A DNA stretch of 52,667 bases from Chthoniobacter flavus (GTDB lineage: Bacteria > Verrucomicrobiota > Verrucomicrobiia > Chthoniobacterales > Terrimicrobiaceae), in assembly GCA_945860745.1 (NCBI GenBank), contig CAMASH010000017.1:1-52667 (forward strand), in the 5' to 3' direction. This document shows, piece by piece, positions 1 through 7,935 of the stretch. The stretch's first letter is position 1; the number at the start of each line of letters is the position of its first letter. The notes under the pieces are model-generated. The model searched no databases. It saw only the letters and a program-made list of their open reading frames with translations, and was not told the DNA's origin. A program made the position numbers and the translations under genes.

Positions 1-2
1 CC

Positions 3-167
3 TTCAACCTCTTGAGCCTTTACCAAAAGGCACTTCAACCGAGCGCCCCATACCGGCAGCCTGCCACGCTGCGCATGGCCGTCTTTCTCGGCGGAGCCAT
101 CCTCGGGCGGGCTGCTCGCAAGCCAGTGCTCCACCTTTCCGATGCCTGGATCCCGCTTCCTGTGTAG
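3..167 (+). CDS. Transposase, C-terminal fragment (cut by window edge)
   Basis: An open frame enters from the left edge and stops at TAG 165-167. The 54 visible residues include LSLYQKALQPS, YRQPATLR and AVFLGGAILGR, which I recognise as resembling the C-terminal end of DDE-type transposases; the exact IS family cannot be told from this tail. Only the end of the protein is visible, so the catalytic residues cannot be checked. The right end of the element should lie in the following 145 bp before the next gene. Codon use looks coding and the frame has no stop. The call rests on remembered similarity, not on a motif with known catalytic role. Confidence 0.55.
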   Translation, partial: FNLLSLYQKALQPSAPYRQPATLRMAVFLGGAILGRAARKPVLHLSDAWIPLPV

Positions 168-312
168 CGGTCACGGAAGGAGGCTTTTAACCCGGAATTT
201 TATCTCCAACTTCGGAGTTCGGGTTGAATGGCTTCAAGGTGTCGCAATTCGAATCCTGCACCCCGATTCACTTGCAACTTCCGCCTGCGCCTGAATTTGC
301 CCATGATCAGGG
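168..312. other. Non-coding stretch with nested inverted repeats, probable IS right flank
   Basis: Between the transposase stop and the next gene there are nested complementary arms: AACCCG 189-194 with CGGGTT 220-225, and inside them CTCC 204-207 with GGAG 214-217. They are followed by TTGAA 224-228 with TTCAA 233-237. This could be the end of the insertion element or a transcript terminator without a T-run. A fragment near 246-270 recalls a tRNA T-arm but does not pair as one. No coding sequence is seen. Confidence 0.4.
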
Positions 313-1560
313 ATGAATTTGAGTGACGACGCCCTCAAGCCATACGGACTGGACCGCTTCAGCCGCTGGAACACCCTGGCCCTTCTTGCCTGGGGCATCA
401 CGCTGCTGGTTTTTATCATTATGTTTTTCGTCAAGCCCGAGCGGGTGACGGGGTTTGCGCCCTACCTGCGCGGGGCTCACAACTGGCTGGAAGGTGACGC
501 GCTTTACAGTTTCAAACCGAACAAGGGCTTTGTTTACAGTCCGCTCATCGCGGTTTTTTTTACCTCGCTGACCTTTGTTTCTGTTGCTGTGGCCAATATT
601 CTTTGGCGGCTGTTGTCGGCCGGTATCTTGTTGGGCGGGATTTGGAGCATCCTGAAATTCGGTCCGTTTCGCGATGGACCCAAACATCTGCGTGGTCTGG
701 TGTTTCTGCTCATCCTGCCGGTTGCGGCGGGCAATCTGGACAGCGGTCAGGCCAATCCGATCGTCATTGGTCTGCTCATGATCGGCGTGGCGGCGGCATT
801 TACCGGACGCTGGACGGTGGCGGCAGTTGCGGTGGCGGGGGCTTTTTATTGGAAAATTTATCCCCTGGCACTCGGGATGTTGCTGGTTCTGGTGGCACCG
901 GGAAAATTCGGTTGGCGGCTGGCGCTGGCTTTAGTCGTGATGGCCTTGCTGCCGTTCCTGTTTCAAAACCCGGACTACGTGACGCGGCAGTATCAACAGT
1001 GGTTCGAGACGCGGCTGGTGGACAACCGTCTGGCCTATCCCATCCCCATCGCACCCTTGGATCTTTGGTTTTTGCTGGTCCGAATCGGCCACCTGCCGCT
1101 CGCGGAAACCGGCTACCAGATTCTGCGCCTCGCGGGCGGTGCGGCCATCGCGGTTTTTTGTCTTTACGGACGCTGGAAATCCTGGCCCAAAGAGCGGCTG
1201 CTGGGCGGACTGTTTTCCCTGGCGTGTGTCTGGATGGTGCTGCTGGGTCCGGCCAGCGAGTCGCTGACTTATTTGATTCTGGTTCCCGCCGCGGCCATTG
1301 CGGTGGTGGAGAGTCTTAGCCTCGGGCTTCGTCCCGCCGTCCGGGGCGCCGCGGTGATCGGATATGGATTTCTTCTTCTGGCAATTTTGCGCGTGGGATT
1401 TTTCCCGAAATGGCAGGACGCCTGGTTGCTCGCCTTCCAGCCGGTTGGAGCGTTGTTCATGCTGGCGTATTGCCTGATGCGCTATCTGGACGACACGCCA
1501 TGGGATAGCCGGAGAAAGCCTCCGCTGGCTGTGCCGGTTCCGCCGGCTGAGGCCGGATAG
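313..1560 (+). CDS. GT87-family polytopic membrane glycosyltransferase
   Basis: A 415-residue protein with about ten hydrophobic segments, the first at residues 22-42 (LALLAWGITLLVFIIMFFV). The stretch around residues 45-85, with FAPYLRGAHNWLEG, DALYSF and FVYSPLIAVFF, matches the DUF2029/GT87 family of lipid-linked-sugar dependent mannosyl- and related transferases, in which an acidic residue in the first periplasmic loop and the YSP motif are typical. The acceptor is unknown. The start ATG is preceded by AGGG. It is a single gene, downstream of the IS remnant and convergent with the SPFH pair; the 76-bp palindrome at 1575-1650 lies in the gap. The family call is fairly firm; the sugar and product are not inferable. 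Confidence 0.75.
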   Translation: MNLSDDALKPYGLDRFSRWNTLALLAWGITLLVFIIMFFVKPERVTGFAPYLRGAHNWLEGDALYSFKPNKGFVYSPLIAVFFTSLTFVSVAVANILWRLLSAGILLGGIWSILKFGPFRDGPKHLRGLVFLLILPVAAGNLDSGQANPIVIGLLMIGVAAAFTGRWTVAAVAVAGAFYWKIYPLALGMLLVLVAPGKFGWRLALALVVMALLPFLFQNPDYVTRQYQQWFETRLVDNRLAYPIPIAPLDLWFLLVRIGHLPLAETGYQILRLAGGAAIAVFCLYGRWKSWPKERLLGGLFSLACVWMVLLGPASESLTYLILVPAAAIAVVESLSLGLRPAVRGAAVIGYGFLLLAILRVGFFPKWQDAWLLAFQPVGALFMLAYCLMRYLDDTPWDSRRKPPLAVPVPPAEAG

Positions 1561-1574
1561 AGGCCCTCGGAAAG

Positions 1575-1650
1575 GTAGCCGTGCCGGTGAGGGCGTGGAG
1601 GGAAAGATCCGACTTGCGGGACCAGGCCACCGTCTCACGACGGCGGCCAC
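1575..1650. repeat. 76-bp dispersed imperfect palindrome, copy 1
   Basis: The unit begins GTAGCCGTGCCGGTGAGGGC and ends CTCACGACGGCGGCCAC. The ends are imperfect inverted repeats of each other (GTAGCCG, then a GTGAG block, against CTCAC, then CGGC..AC). A second copy of exactly the same length lies at 29337-29412. Both sit between the 3' ends of convergent genes, so a role as a bidirectional terminator or a REP/MITE-like element is plausible but unproven. Confidence 0.8.
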
Positions 1651-1668
1651 GGGAGGGCACCTTTCAGG

Positions 1669-2589
1669 TTACGGCCGCAAGGGGGGAGGCGGGATGGGCG
1701 GAATGTTCTCCGCCGCCAGCAACTTGGCCAGGAGGCCGTCGCTGTCCTTCGGAAGAAGGGTGAGTTCAACCTCGCCTTCGAGCATTTTTTCGGTTTCGAG
1801 AATCTCGAAGACTGCCTCGAGGATTTCCTTGTCGCTGGCGATTTCCTGAATGGCTGTGCCGACGAGGTAGGGTCGCACGGCGGAGGCGTGGGCAAACTCG
1901 GCCGCAGCGGTGCGTTCCGCGCCGCTTTTGATCACGGCGACCTGATTGGCACCCTGCTGCCGGATGGCGGAAGTGACCTGGCGGAGCCGGTTGACCACTT
2001 TTTGCTCAATCTGGTGGATCATCTCGTTGTCGCGGAAGTGGACTTTGCGAATATAAACGGATCCCAGCCGGTAGCCCCAGGCGTCGGACTTCGGAGTGAC
2101 TTCCTCGCGCACTTTGCGGCTCATGCCGTGGCGGTCTTCCAGGAGGTTTTGCAGGGGCATGTTGCTCAGGCTGCGCACGGCCACGTTGCGGACATTGGCG
2201 CGGAGGGAACCGCGCGGGTCGGTGTTACGGAAAAGAAAATCCACCGGATTGGACACGCTCATTTCATACCAGACGCCGATGCCCATCGGAGTGCCTTCCT
2301 CGGAGTTGACCGGCTGACTGCGCAGGTATTCCTGATCCAGTCTCAAATCCACGCGCTTGACCGTGCCGAAAAAACGGATGAGCAGCGCGTGAGGTCCGAT
2401 TTTAAGCGGCAGGAAATGAAGTCCGGACTGGTCAATCACGCTGACGACTTTGCCAAAGAGCAGAAAAATCTGCGCCTCGCACTCCTGCACAATGGCGAAC
2501 AGGCAGAAGAATCGCGTCAGTGCCAGCAGGATCGGGACAAAGATCAGGCAGGCGAAAAAGGTGAAGACCGTGGTGACGAGAAAGGTCAT
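1669..2589 (-). CDS. SPFH/band 7 domain membrane protein (second of pair)
   Basis: 306 residues starting at MTFLVTTVFTFFACLIFV, an N-terminal membrane segment (about residues 3-28), followed by an SPFH-type beta/alpha core (LRFFGTVKR-like and YEMSVSNPVDFLF regions) and a helical C-terminal half with RQQGANQVAVIKSGAER and AAAEFAHASAV. It ends in a proline-rich tail. The ATG overlaps the stop of the preceding SPFH gene (ATGA), which selects this start over a much longer open frame upstream. Members of this family (stomatin, HflK/HflC, prohibitin, flotillin) form membrane-associated oligomers. The two coupled genes suggest a hetero-oligomer like HflK/HflC, but the proteins are too diverged to name so. 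Confidence 0.75.
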   Translation of the reverse strand: MTFLVTTVFTFFACLIFVPILLALTRFFCLFAIVQECEAQIFLLFGKVVSVIDQSGLHFLPLKIGPHALLIRFFGTVKRVDLRLDQEYLRSQPVNSEEGTPMGIGVWYEMSVSNPVDFLFRNTDPRGSLRANVRNVAVRSLSNMPLQNLLEDRHGMSRKVREEVTPKSDAWGYRLGSVYIRKVHFRDNEMIHQIEQKVVNRLRQVTSAIRQQGANQVAVIKSGAERTAAAEFAHASAVRPYLVGTAIQEIASDKEILEAVFEILETEKMLEGEVELTLLPKDSDGLLAKLLAAENIPPIPPPPLRP

Positions 2590-3575
2590 GACCGCGTGTT
2601 CAGAATGATGCGCCGGGCGCGTTTGTAGAGATCGAGGCGCACGTTGCGGAGGTAGCCGGGAATGGCGTCCACGCCGCTTTTCTTGAGCAGACGGAGCTGC
2701 TCGGCCAGCCAGCGCAGCGGTTCGACTTCGGCTTGGGCGTTCATGGTCTGGATTTCGACCGCGCGTTTGGATTCCTCGATGCGCTGGTCGGCCAGGGCCT
2801 GGGCCAAACTGAGCTCGGAAGACACTTCGTTGTGGGCGGTGTTGATGGCGGCCAGGGCGCTCTCGATTTGCTGGGGCGGATCCATGCCGGTGATGAGCGA
2901 GGCATCGAGAATGATCCCGTAGCGGGCGGCGGAACTGCGGCACTCGCGGTCCATTTCTTCGTTGAGCAGGTTCAGATTCTTGCGCAGATCGTTGATCGAG
3001 ATTCCCTCAAACTGCACCTCGGAAGCCGAGGCGGCCGCGCCATCCGTGCGGGGGGCCTTGAAGGTGGCGATGCGTTCGCGCAGGATGGAAATGAAATACC
3101 CCATCACGTGCGCGATGGGATTCTTCACCGCGAAGAGAAACGCGTAGAGATTGCTCTCGCAGATGCTGAAGCGCACCTGACCGGTCACGCCGATGTTGAG
3201 CTGGTCCTGGGTTACGGCCTCCAGCACCTGGCCGTTCTGGTTGGCGTCGGGGGTCTCGGGATCGTAGGCGATGCTGGCGGTGGCGATGGCGACATTCACT
3301 TTGTGAACTTTCTGCCAGGGCCAGCGGAAGTATGGGCCGCCGGGAGGGATCACCTGCAACTGCGGGTAGCTATAGCGCTCGCGGTCGCTGGCCGGAAGTT
3401 CGTCAGCCAGCGGCGTGTCCAGCGTGTTGCCGTGGATGCGCTGGGCCCGGCCGAAGCTTGTGATCACCGCGCGCTCGTTCGGCGCCACGGTGTAAAAACC
3501 GAGCATCAAGGCGCGGAAGATCACGTATCCCACCGTTCCCACGATCATGCCGCAGATAATGCCGAGTCCCGTCAT
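2586..3575 (-). CDS. SPFH/band 7 domain membrane protein (first of pair)
   Basis: 329 residues with an N-terminal transmembrane segment (MTGLGIICGMIVGTVGYVIF), then the typical entry to a band 7 domain: YTVAPNERAVITSFGRAQRI at about residues 31-50, and PGGPYFRWPWQKVHKV near 80-95. The C-terminal half is a predicted coiled coil or helical region rich in Ala, Glu and Gln (ESALAAINTAHNEVSSELS, QRIEESKRAVEIQTMNAQAE). It is translated first of a coupled pair, with a 4-base overlap to the next SPFH gene. Function is inferred only at family level: a scaffold or protease-regulating assembly in the inner membrane. Confidence 0.8.
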   Translation of the reverse strand: MTGLGIICGMIVGTVGYVIFRALMLGFYTVAPNERAVITSFGRAQRIHGNTLDTPLADELPASDRERYSYPQLQVIPPGGPYFRWPWQKVHKVNVAIATASIAYDPETPDANQNGQVLEAVTQDQLNIGVTGQVRFSICESNLYAFLFAVKNPIAHVMGYFISILRERIATFKAPRTDGAAASASEVQFEGISINDLRKNLNLLNEEMDRECRSSAARYGIILDASLITGMDPPQQIESALAAINTAHNEVSSELSLAQALADQRIEESKRAVEIQTMNAQAEVEPLRWLAEQLRLLKKSGVDAIPGYLRNVRLDLYKRARRIILNTRS

Positions 3576-3689
3576 GTGAATTGGGATTCGTGACTATCCG
3601 CTTTCCTGCTGCGGGGCAAGGCCGGAGAAAAAGAGCCTCAGGCAAAGGGTGGGAGGGATGAGAAGGTTTTCCTCGCCACACGCGGATTC

Positions 3690-3779
3690 GTGTTCCAACT
3701 TCTGCCCGCGATGTCCGTATTCCTGCTCAAGCTGCTCCTCGCCGCCCTCACCGGCGTCGTGATGACGGCTCTGCTGTAG
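3690..3779 (+). CDS. Possible 29-residue hydrophobic peptide in a 323-bp gap
   Basis: In the stretch 3576-3898 between divergent genes I see no large coding region. One short frame stands out: GTG 3690 (or ATG 3711) to TAG 3777-3779, encoding VFQLLPAMSVFLLKLLLAAL followed by TGVVMTALL. It would be a single membrane helix. The frame stays open upstream to about 3640 with residues EKVFLATRG, but no good start or Shine-Dalgarno sequence is evident. It could be a remnant or a real small membrane protein. The remaining sequence to 3898 should hold the promoter of the desaturase; no clear motif is visible. Confidence 0.25.
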   Translation: MFQLLPAMSVFLLKLLLAALTGVVMTALL

Positions 3780-3898
3780 CGGCGGTAACCGTCGCACTTT
3801 TTCCCGTAAGCGTCCGACCGCGACAATTTTCCAAGTGACCCGCTGGCGGCCTTTTCGGTAGCTTTACCCGCGATACCTGCGAGATTGCCCCATGATTT

Positions 3899-4960
3899 AT
3901 GACTCCTGAGGCGCCCGCGCCGGACGCCCACGACTCCTCCACGGACGCCACCGGTTGGCGCGTGGTCGTGATGCGCTACCAGACATCCTGCGCCTTCCGC
4001 GCGACTTGGCAGGTCGTCAACTCCTTCGGCTTCTACGTGGCCACGTGGGGGCTCATCTTTCTAAGCCTCTCCCTTTCGTATTGGCTCACCGCCGCCCTCG
4101 CGCTGCTGGCCGGCGGGCTGCTCATGCGCGTTTTCATCATCCTGCACGATTGCGGCCACGGCTCCTTCTTCAAATCCCGCCTCGCCAACGACATCACCGG
4201 CTACATCGGTGGAGTGCTCACCTTCACCCCCTACCACCTCTGGCGCTGGGAGCACGCCCAGCACCACAGCGCCGCCGGCGACCTTGACCGCCGCGGCATC
4301 GGCGACATCCCCACCATGACCGTGGAGGAATACCTCAACGCTCCCCGCCTCAAACGCTGGACCTACCGCCTCATTCGCAACCCTGTCGTCCTCTTCGGCG
4401 TCATTCCCCTGCTCATGTTTTTCATCAAACACCGCCTGCCCATGGCCGACAAAGCCAGCGCGAAGATCCGCCACTCCGTGCATTGGACCAATTTCGCCAT
4501 CCTCGCCCTCGTCGTGGGCATGAGCCTGCTCTTCGGCTTCTGGACCTACCTCATCATCCAGGTTGCCGTCATCATGATCACCGGGTCGGTCGGCACCTGG
4601 CTCTTCTACGTCCAGCATCAATTCGAGGACGTCTATTGGGGACGCGGCGACGACTGGGACTTCGTCGATGCCGCCCTCAAGGGCAGTTCCTTCTACAAAC
4701 TGCCCAAAGTGCTCCAGTGGTTCACCGGCAACATCGGCTTCCACCACATCCACCATCTCAGCCCGCGCATCCCCAACTACAACCTCGAACGCTGCCACGA
4801 AGCCGAGCCGCTCTTTCAAGCCGTCGTGCCCGTCACCCTGCGTTCCAGCATGGATTCCATCCACTACCGCCTCTGGGACGAGAAACAGCGCAAACTCGTC
4901 GGCTACGGCCCCATGCGCGCCCTGCGCAGGCAGCGAAGGCGGGCCGTATCAACAAAATAA
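3899..4960 (+). CDS. Fatty acid desaturase, membrane di-iron type
   Basis: 353 residues with the three histidine boxes of acyl-lipid desaturases: HDCGH in ILHDCGHGSFF (about residue 83), HAQHH (about 119) and HHIHH in GFHHIHHLSPRIPNY (about 281). Hydrophobic pairs around residues 30-80 and 155-235 fit the four-helix topology. It introduces double bonds into membrane lipid acyl chains and depends on an electron donor such as ferredoxin. The position of the double bond cannot be read off the sequence. An earlier ATG at 3893 runs into a stop after five codons, so 3899 is the start. Its 3' end overlaps the tail of the broken gene on the opposite strand. Confidence 0.85.
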   Translation: MTPEAPAPDAHDSSTDATGWRVVVMRYQTSCAFRATWQVVNSFGFYVATWGLIFLSLSLSYWLTAALALLAGGLLMRVFIILHDCGHGSFFKSRLANDITGYIGGVLTFTPYHLWRWEHAQHHSAAGDLDRRGIGDIPTMTVEEYLNAPRLKRWTYRLIRNPVVLFGVIPLLMFFIKHRLPMADKASAKIRHSVHWTNFAILALVVGMSLLFGFWTYLIIQVAVIMITGSVGTWLFYVQHQFEDVYWGRGDDWDFVDAALKGSSFYKLPKVLQWFTGNIGFHHIHHLSPRIPNYNLERCHEAEPLFQAVVPVTLRSSMDSIHYRLWDEKQRKLVGYGPMRALRRQRRRAVSTK

Positions 4961-6173
4961 AAGTTGGCTTCTCCCTCGCGGTGTTCCTCCCGCCTTGGCC
5001 TGAGATGGGATGGCCGCGTGCCAGGGTTGAGTTGCCGCCACTCCGCCTCGAATTCCCCCTCGCAGCCGAAAAGCGGGCCAAAAATCCTGGGTGAGACCGT
5101 GACACAAATTCGGAACTTGCCCGTCGCGTCATCGAACCATTCGCAAACATCCGCCGTTCCCGAAATAATCATCGGAAACGAAAATGCCACCGGCCCCTCG
5201 GTAAACCGCTGCGCGCCGGAACGGATCGGGATTCCCCCGTTTGCCGCCACGCCCAACTCCAGATCCACCGCGAGATGCTGGTGCGTGCCCGGATAATCCA
5301 CGATGCCACCGCGTCTTTCGCGGGAAATCCTCTAGGCGTCGAAGCGCCGCCTCCGCCGGGTTTCAAATGTCCGCACCCACGTCACCGTCTCGCGACCAAA
5401 TCCATTCCGAGAGGCGTAATTTTCTATCGTAAACGGAACATTTTCCGCCTGTTCGGGGAATATGATGCGGCGGGAAGCCCCGATGACCAGAAACGGCAGC
5501 GCGAACTTCCGGCCGTGCCACACCCGCCGCATCGTGCCTCGGCCGATGGAGGCCAGCGCGCCTTCCAGCAAACGACCACGAGAAGCCCGAAAATCACTTC
5601 CGCCAGCCCGAAGGCCACTGCCGCAGTCCGCGTATTCCCGATGCCAGTCGCCGCCAGCAGGACCAGTTCGTCTTTGTGCGGACCCAGCAGCTTGGGGACC
5701 AAGCCTGAATAGATCCCTCCCGCCGCCACCGCCCCGCGGGCCAGCGCATAGACCGCGCCGTTGCGCAGAGCCGTCTCCGGCCGCAGGCGATCGAAGCTCC
5801 AGGCCGTCGCCCGCTGCCTCAGCGGTCCAAAGAGCATTCCATCAAGCAATCGCCCCGCTGTCCCGAAGCGCGCGCGGGAGTTGTCGCACGGCAGGAACGT
5901 CACCCCGGATTTGTCCGGCAGATATTTCCAAAATCCCGCCCCCTCGCGGATGAGCGATTTCGGATCCTCCGACCAAAACTTGAGGGCCGAGGAACGCGAG
6001 CCATCCGCTCCAGTCGCCTCGCCGACGGATTCGCCCGCTCCCTTGATCTGGAGGCCGAAACCGAGGCGGGTGGAGTAGAGAAATCTTTGCGGCTCCCCCT
6101 CGGTGCCGGGGAGGTCGGTGATGGACGAGAACCGCAGATCCCACCCCTCAGGCAATTCCGGTGTCTGAGTCAA
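4903..6173 (-). pseudogene. Broken DoxX-like/DUF4166 membrane protein gene
   Basis: The 5' part (from 6173) encodes FWKYLPDKSGVTFLP, ATAWSFDRLRP and hydrophobic DoxX-like helices (YSGLVPKLLGPHKDELVLLA, AFGLAEVIFGLLVV). At a run of three T on the coding strand (5570-5572) the frame slips by one base. The continuation in the other frame reads LLEGALASIGRG, NGFGRETVTWVRTF and RRFDA, then meets an in-frame TAG at 5332-5334 where DUF4166 proteins continue. After the stop, IVDYPGTHQHLAVDLEL, FPMIISGTADVCEW and GPLFGCEGEFEAEWR complete the DUF4166 domain. So one frameshift and one nonsense change break an otherwise recognisable gene. It lies 60 bp after the DCC-family gene, a neighbourhood usual for DoxX-like proteins. 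A sequencing error could explain one lesion but hardly both. Confidence 0.75.
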
Positions 6174-6233
6174 TTTCCCTACCCGCTCCAGAGGAACGCG
6201 GATTGGGGTTTCAATGATAAAGCGCGTCGAATT

Positions 6234-6653
6234 TCACGAAGGCGAGACTTCCTCGGTGAGAAAACGTTCACGTTCGGCCGAAGTCAACAATCCGCAGAGC
6301 GGGGTTGAGCCGAAAAGCCGGAGGCGGGTCCGGGCCACCAGGAAATATCCGAAATCCCGCAGCGGTCGCGGAAGCCGGAGTCCGCACCGGGCCAGCCCCC
6401 ACGGAAACGGCAGCATCCCCAAAGTTCGAAATGCGGCTTCGCTGCGATAATAGACGGCGTCGCCTGCGATGAGAACGAAAGTCCCAAGCGAGGGAGGTGG
6501 CTGGCCACGCTCACGGAGGATTTTCCCGGCTTGTTCTGACTGGAGGGCGGCGAACCGGAACTTCCCGGCCGGGTCATGGCGGATGACAAATTGGGAAACG
6601 CGATGGCAAAGCACGCATTCGCCATCAATCAGCAAAATCAACGGCTCCTTCAT
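6234..6653 (-). CDS. DCC-family (DUF393) thiol-disulfide oxidoreductase-like protein
   Basis: 139 residues. The N-terminus LLIDGECVLCHRVSQFVIRH carries the DGxCxLC motif that names the DCC family, with a thioredoxin-like CxxC (Cys14, Cys17). Later parts (FAALQSEQAGKIL, VYYRSEAAFRTL, PLCGLL) also match the family. Substrate and partner are unknown; these proteins often lie next to DoxX-like membrane proteins, as here, where the downstream partner gene is broken. It is probably the first gene of that two-gene unit. Confidence 0.8.
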   Translation of the reverse strand: MKEPLILLIDGECVLCHRVSQFVIRHDPAGKFRFAALQSEQAGKILRERGQPPPSLGTFVLIAGDAVYYRSEAAFRTLGMLPFPWGLARCGLRLPRPLRDFGYFLVARTRLRLFGSTPLCGLLTSAERERFLTEEVSPS

Positions 6654-6682
6654 CGTCGGCGGGAAAGAAGGGCCTTTCGTGA

Positions 6683-7783
6683 CTACACGTTGAAGCGGAA
6701 CTCCAGCACGTCGCCATCCTGCACGACGTATTCCTTGCCTTCGACCCGGAGTTTGCCCGCTTCGCGGGCCTTGGCTTCGGAGCCGTAGGTGATGAGGTCG
6801 GCGAAGGCGATGGTCTGGGCGGCGATGAAACCGCGCTCGAAATCGCTGTGAATCACTCCGGCGGCGGCGGGAGCTTTGTCGCCGGCGTGGATGGTCCAGG
6901 CGCGGGTTTCCTTGGGTCCGGTGGTCAGATAGGTGCGCAGGCCGAGCAAGTGATACACGGCGCGGATGAGCAGACTCACGCCGCTGTCACTCACGCCGAG
7001 GCCGGCCAGAAACTCCGCCGCTTCCCCGGGTGGCAGCTCGGAAAGTTCGCTTTCGATTTGCGCGCTGATCACGACGGCTTCGCTGCCCATGTGGGCCGCG
7101 GCGTATTCGCGCACGGCTTTGAGGTGGGGATTGTCCGAGGCCGCGAGTTCGTTCTCGCCCACGTTGCAGGCGAAAATAACCGGTTTGCTGGTGAGGAGGA
7201 AAAATTCCTTGAGGGTCTTCTTTTCCTCATCCGAGAGATCGGCGGTGAGGGCGGGTTTGCCGGAGTCGAGGTGGGGCAGGATTTTTTCGGCCAGGGCGAT
7301 TTCGGCCTTGGCGGTTTTGTCCCCGGCGCGGGCCCCTTTTTGCAGACGTTCGGCCCGCTTTTTCAATCCGGCCATGTCGGCGAGAATGAGTTCGGTGGTG
7401 ATGATCTCGATGTCGCGCACGGGATCGACCGTGCCGGTGACGTGATGGATGTCTTCGCTCTCGAAGCAGCGCACGACCTGCACGATGGCGTCCACTTCGC
7501 GGATGTGGCTGAGGAATTGGTTGCCCAGACCCTCGCCTTCGCTGGCACCGGCGACGAGGCCGGCGATATCGACGAACTCAATGGCGGTGGGGATGATTTT
7601 TTCGGAACCGGAAATCTTCGCGAGCTGGTCCAGGCGTTCGTCGGGCACGCTGACGATGCCGACGTTGGGTTCGATGGTGCAGAAGGGAAAGTTGGCTGCC
7701 TGCGCCTTGCGGGTGCGGGTGACGGCGTTGAAGAGGGTGGACTTGCCGACATTGGGCAAGCCGACGATTCCGGCTTTGAGCAT
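6683..7783 (-). CDS. ychF: Obg-like ATPase YchF
   Basis: 366 residues, close to the 363 of E. coli YchF. Walker A is GLPNVGKST at about residues 8-16, switch region [11 protein letters not shown]3 DIAGLV, and N-K/x-D is replaced by the ATP-favouring variant typical of YchF (FACNVGENE). The C-terminal TGS domain carries [19 protein letters not shown] and ends [12 protein letters not shown] cytosolic, ribosome-associated P-loop ATPase linked to stress and redox responses in the family. It is transcribed toward the DCC gene with a 29-bp gap. Confidence 0.95.
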   Translation of the reverse strand: MLKAGIVGLPNVGKSTLFNAVTRTRKAQAANFPFCTIEPNVGIVSVPDERLDQLAKISGSEKIIPTAIEFVDIAGLVAGASEGEGLGNQFLSHIREVDAIVQVVRCFESEDIHHVTGTVDPVRDIEIITTELILADMAGLKKRAERLQKGARAGDKTAKAEIALAEKILPHLDSGKPALTADLSDEEKKTLKEFFLLTSKPVIFACNVGENELAASDNPHLKAVREYAAAHMGSEAVVISAQIESELSELPPGEAAEFLAGLGVSDSGVSLLIRAVYHLLGLRTYLTTGPKETRAWTIHAGDKAPAAAGVIHSDFERGFIAAQTIAFADLITYGSEAKAREAGKLRVEGKEYVVQDGDVLEFRFNV

Positions 7784-7935
7784 GGGGTGGAGGGAAACAG
7801 AGGGGAGGATTCATGGGAAGCAGGAATCGAGCGGGGCGACGCCGCAGGAAATCCGGCCCTTGCGGGCCATGTGACAATTCCGACAAAATTCCGTTATTGC
7901 CCAACACCGGATGGGCTGGTCGGGTGAGCGGCGTT

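Noticed and set aside
168-290. tRNA-like signal with a TTCGAAT loop and CTTTTAA loop
   Set aside because: The five bases before TTCGAAT do not pair with those after it, no 7-bp acceptor stem exists, and the anticodon stem fails; other hairpins explain the region better.
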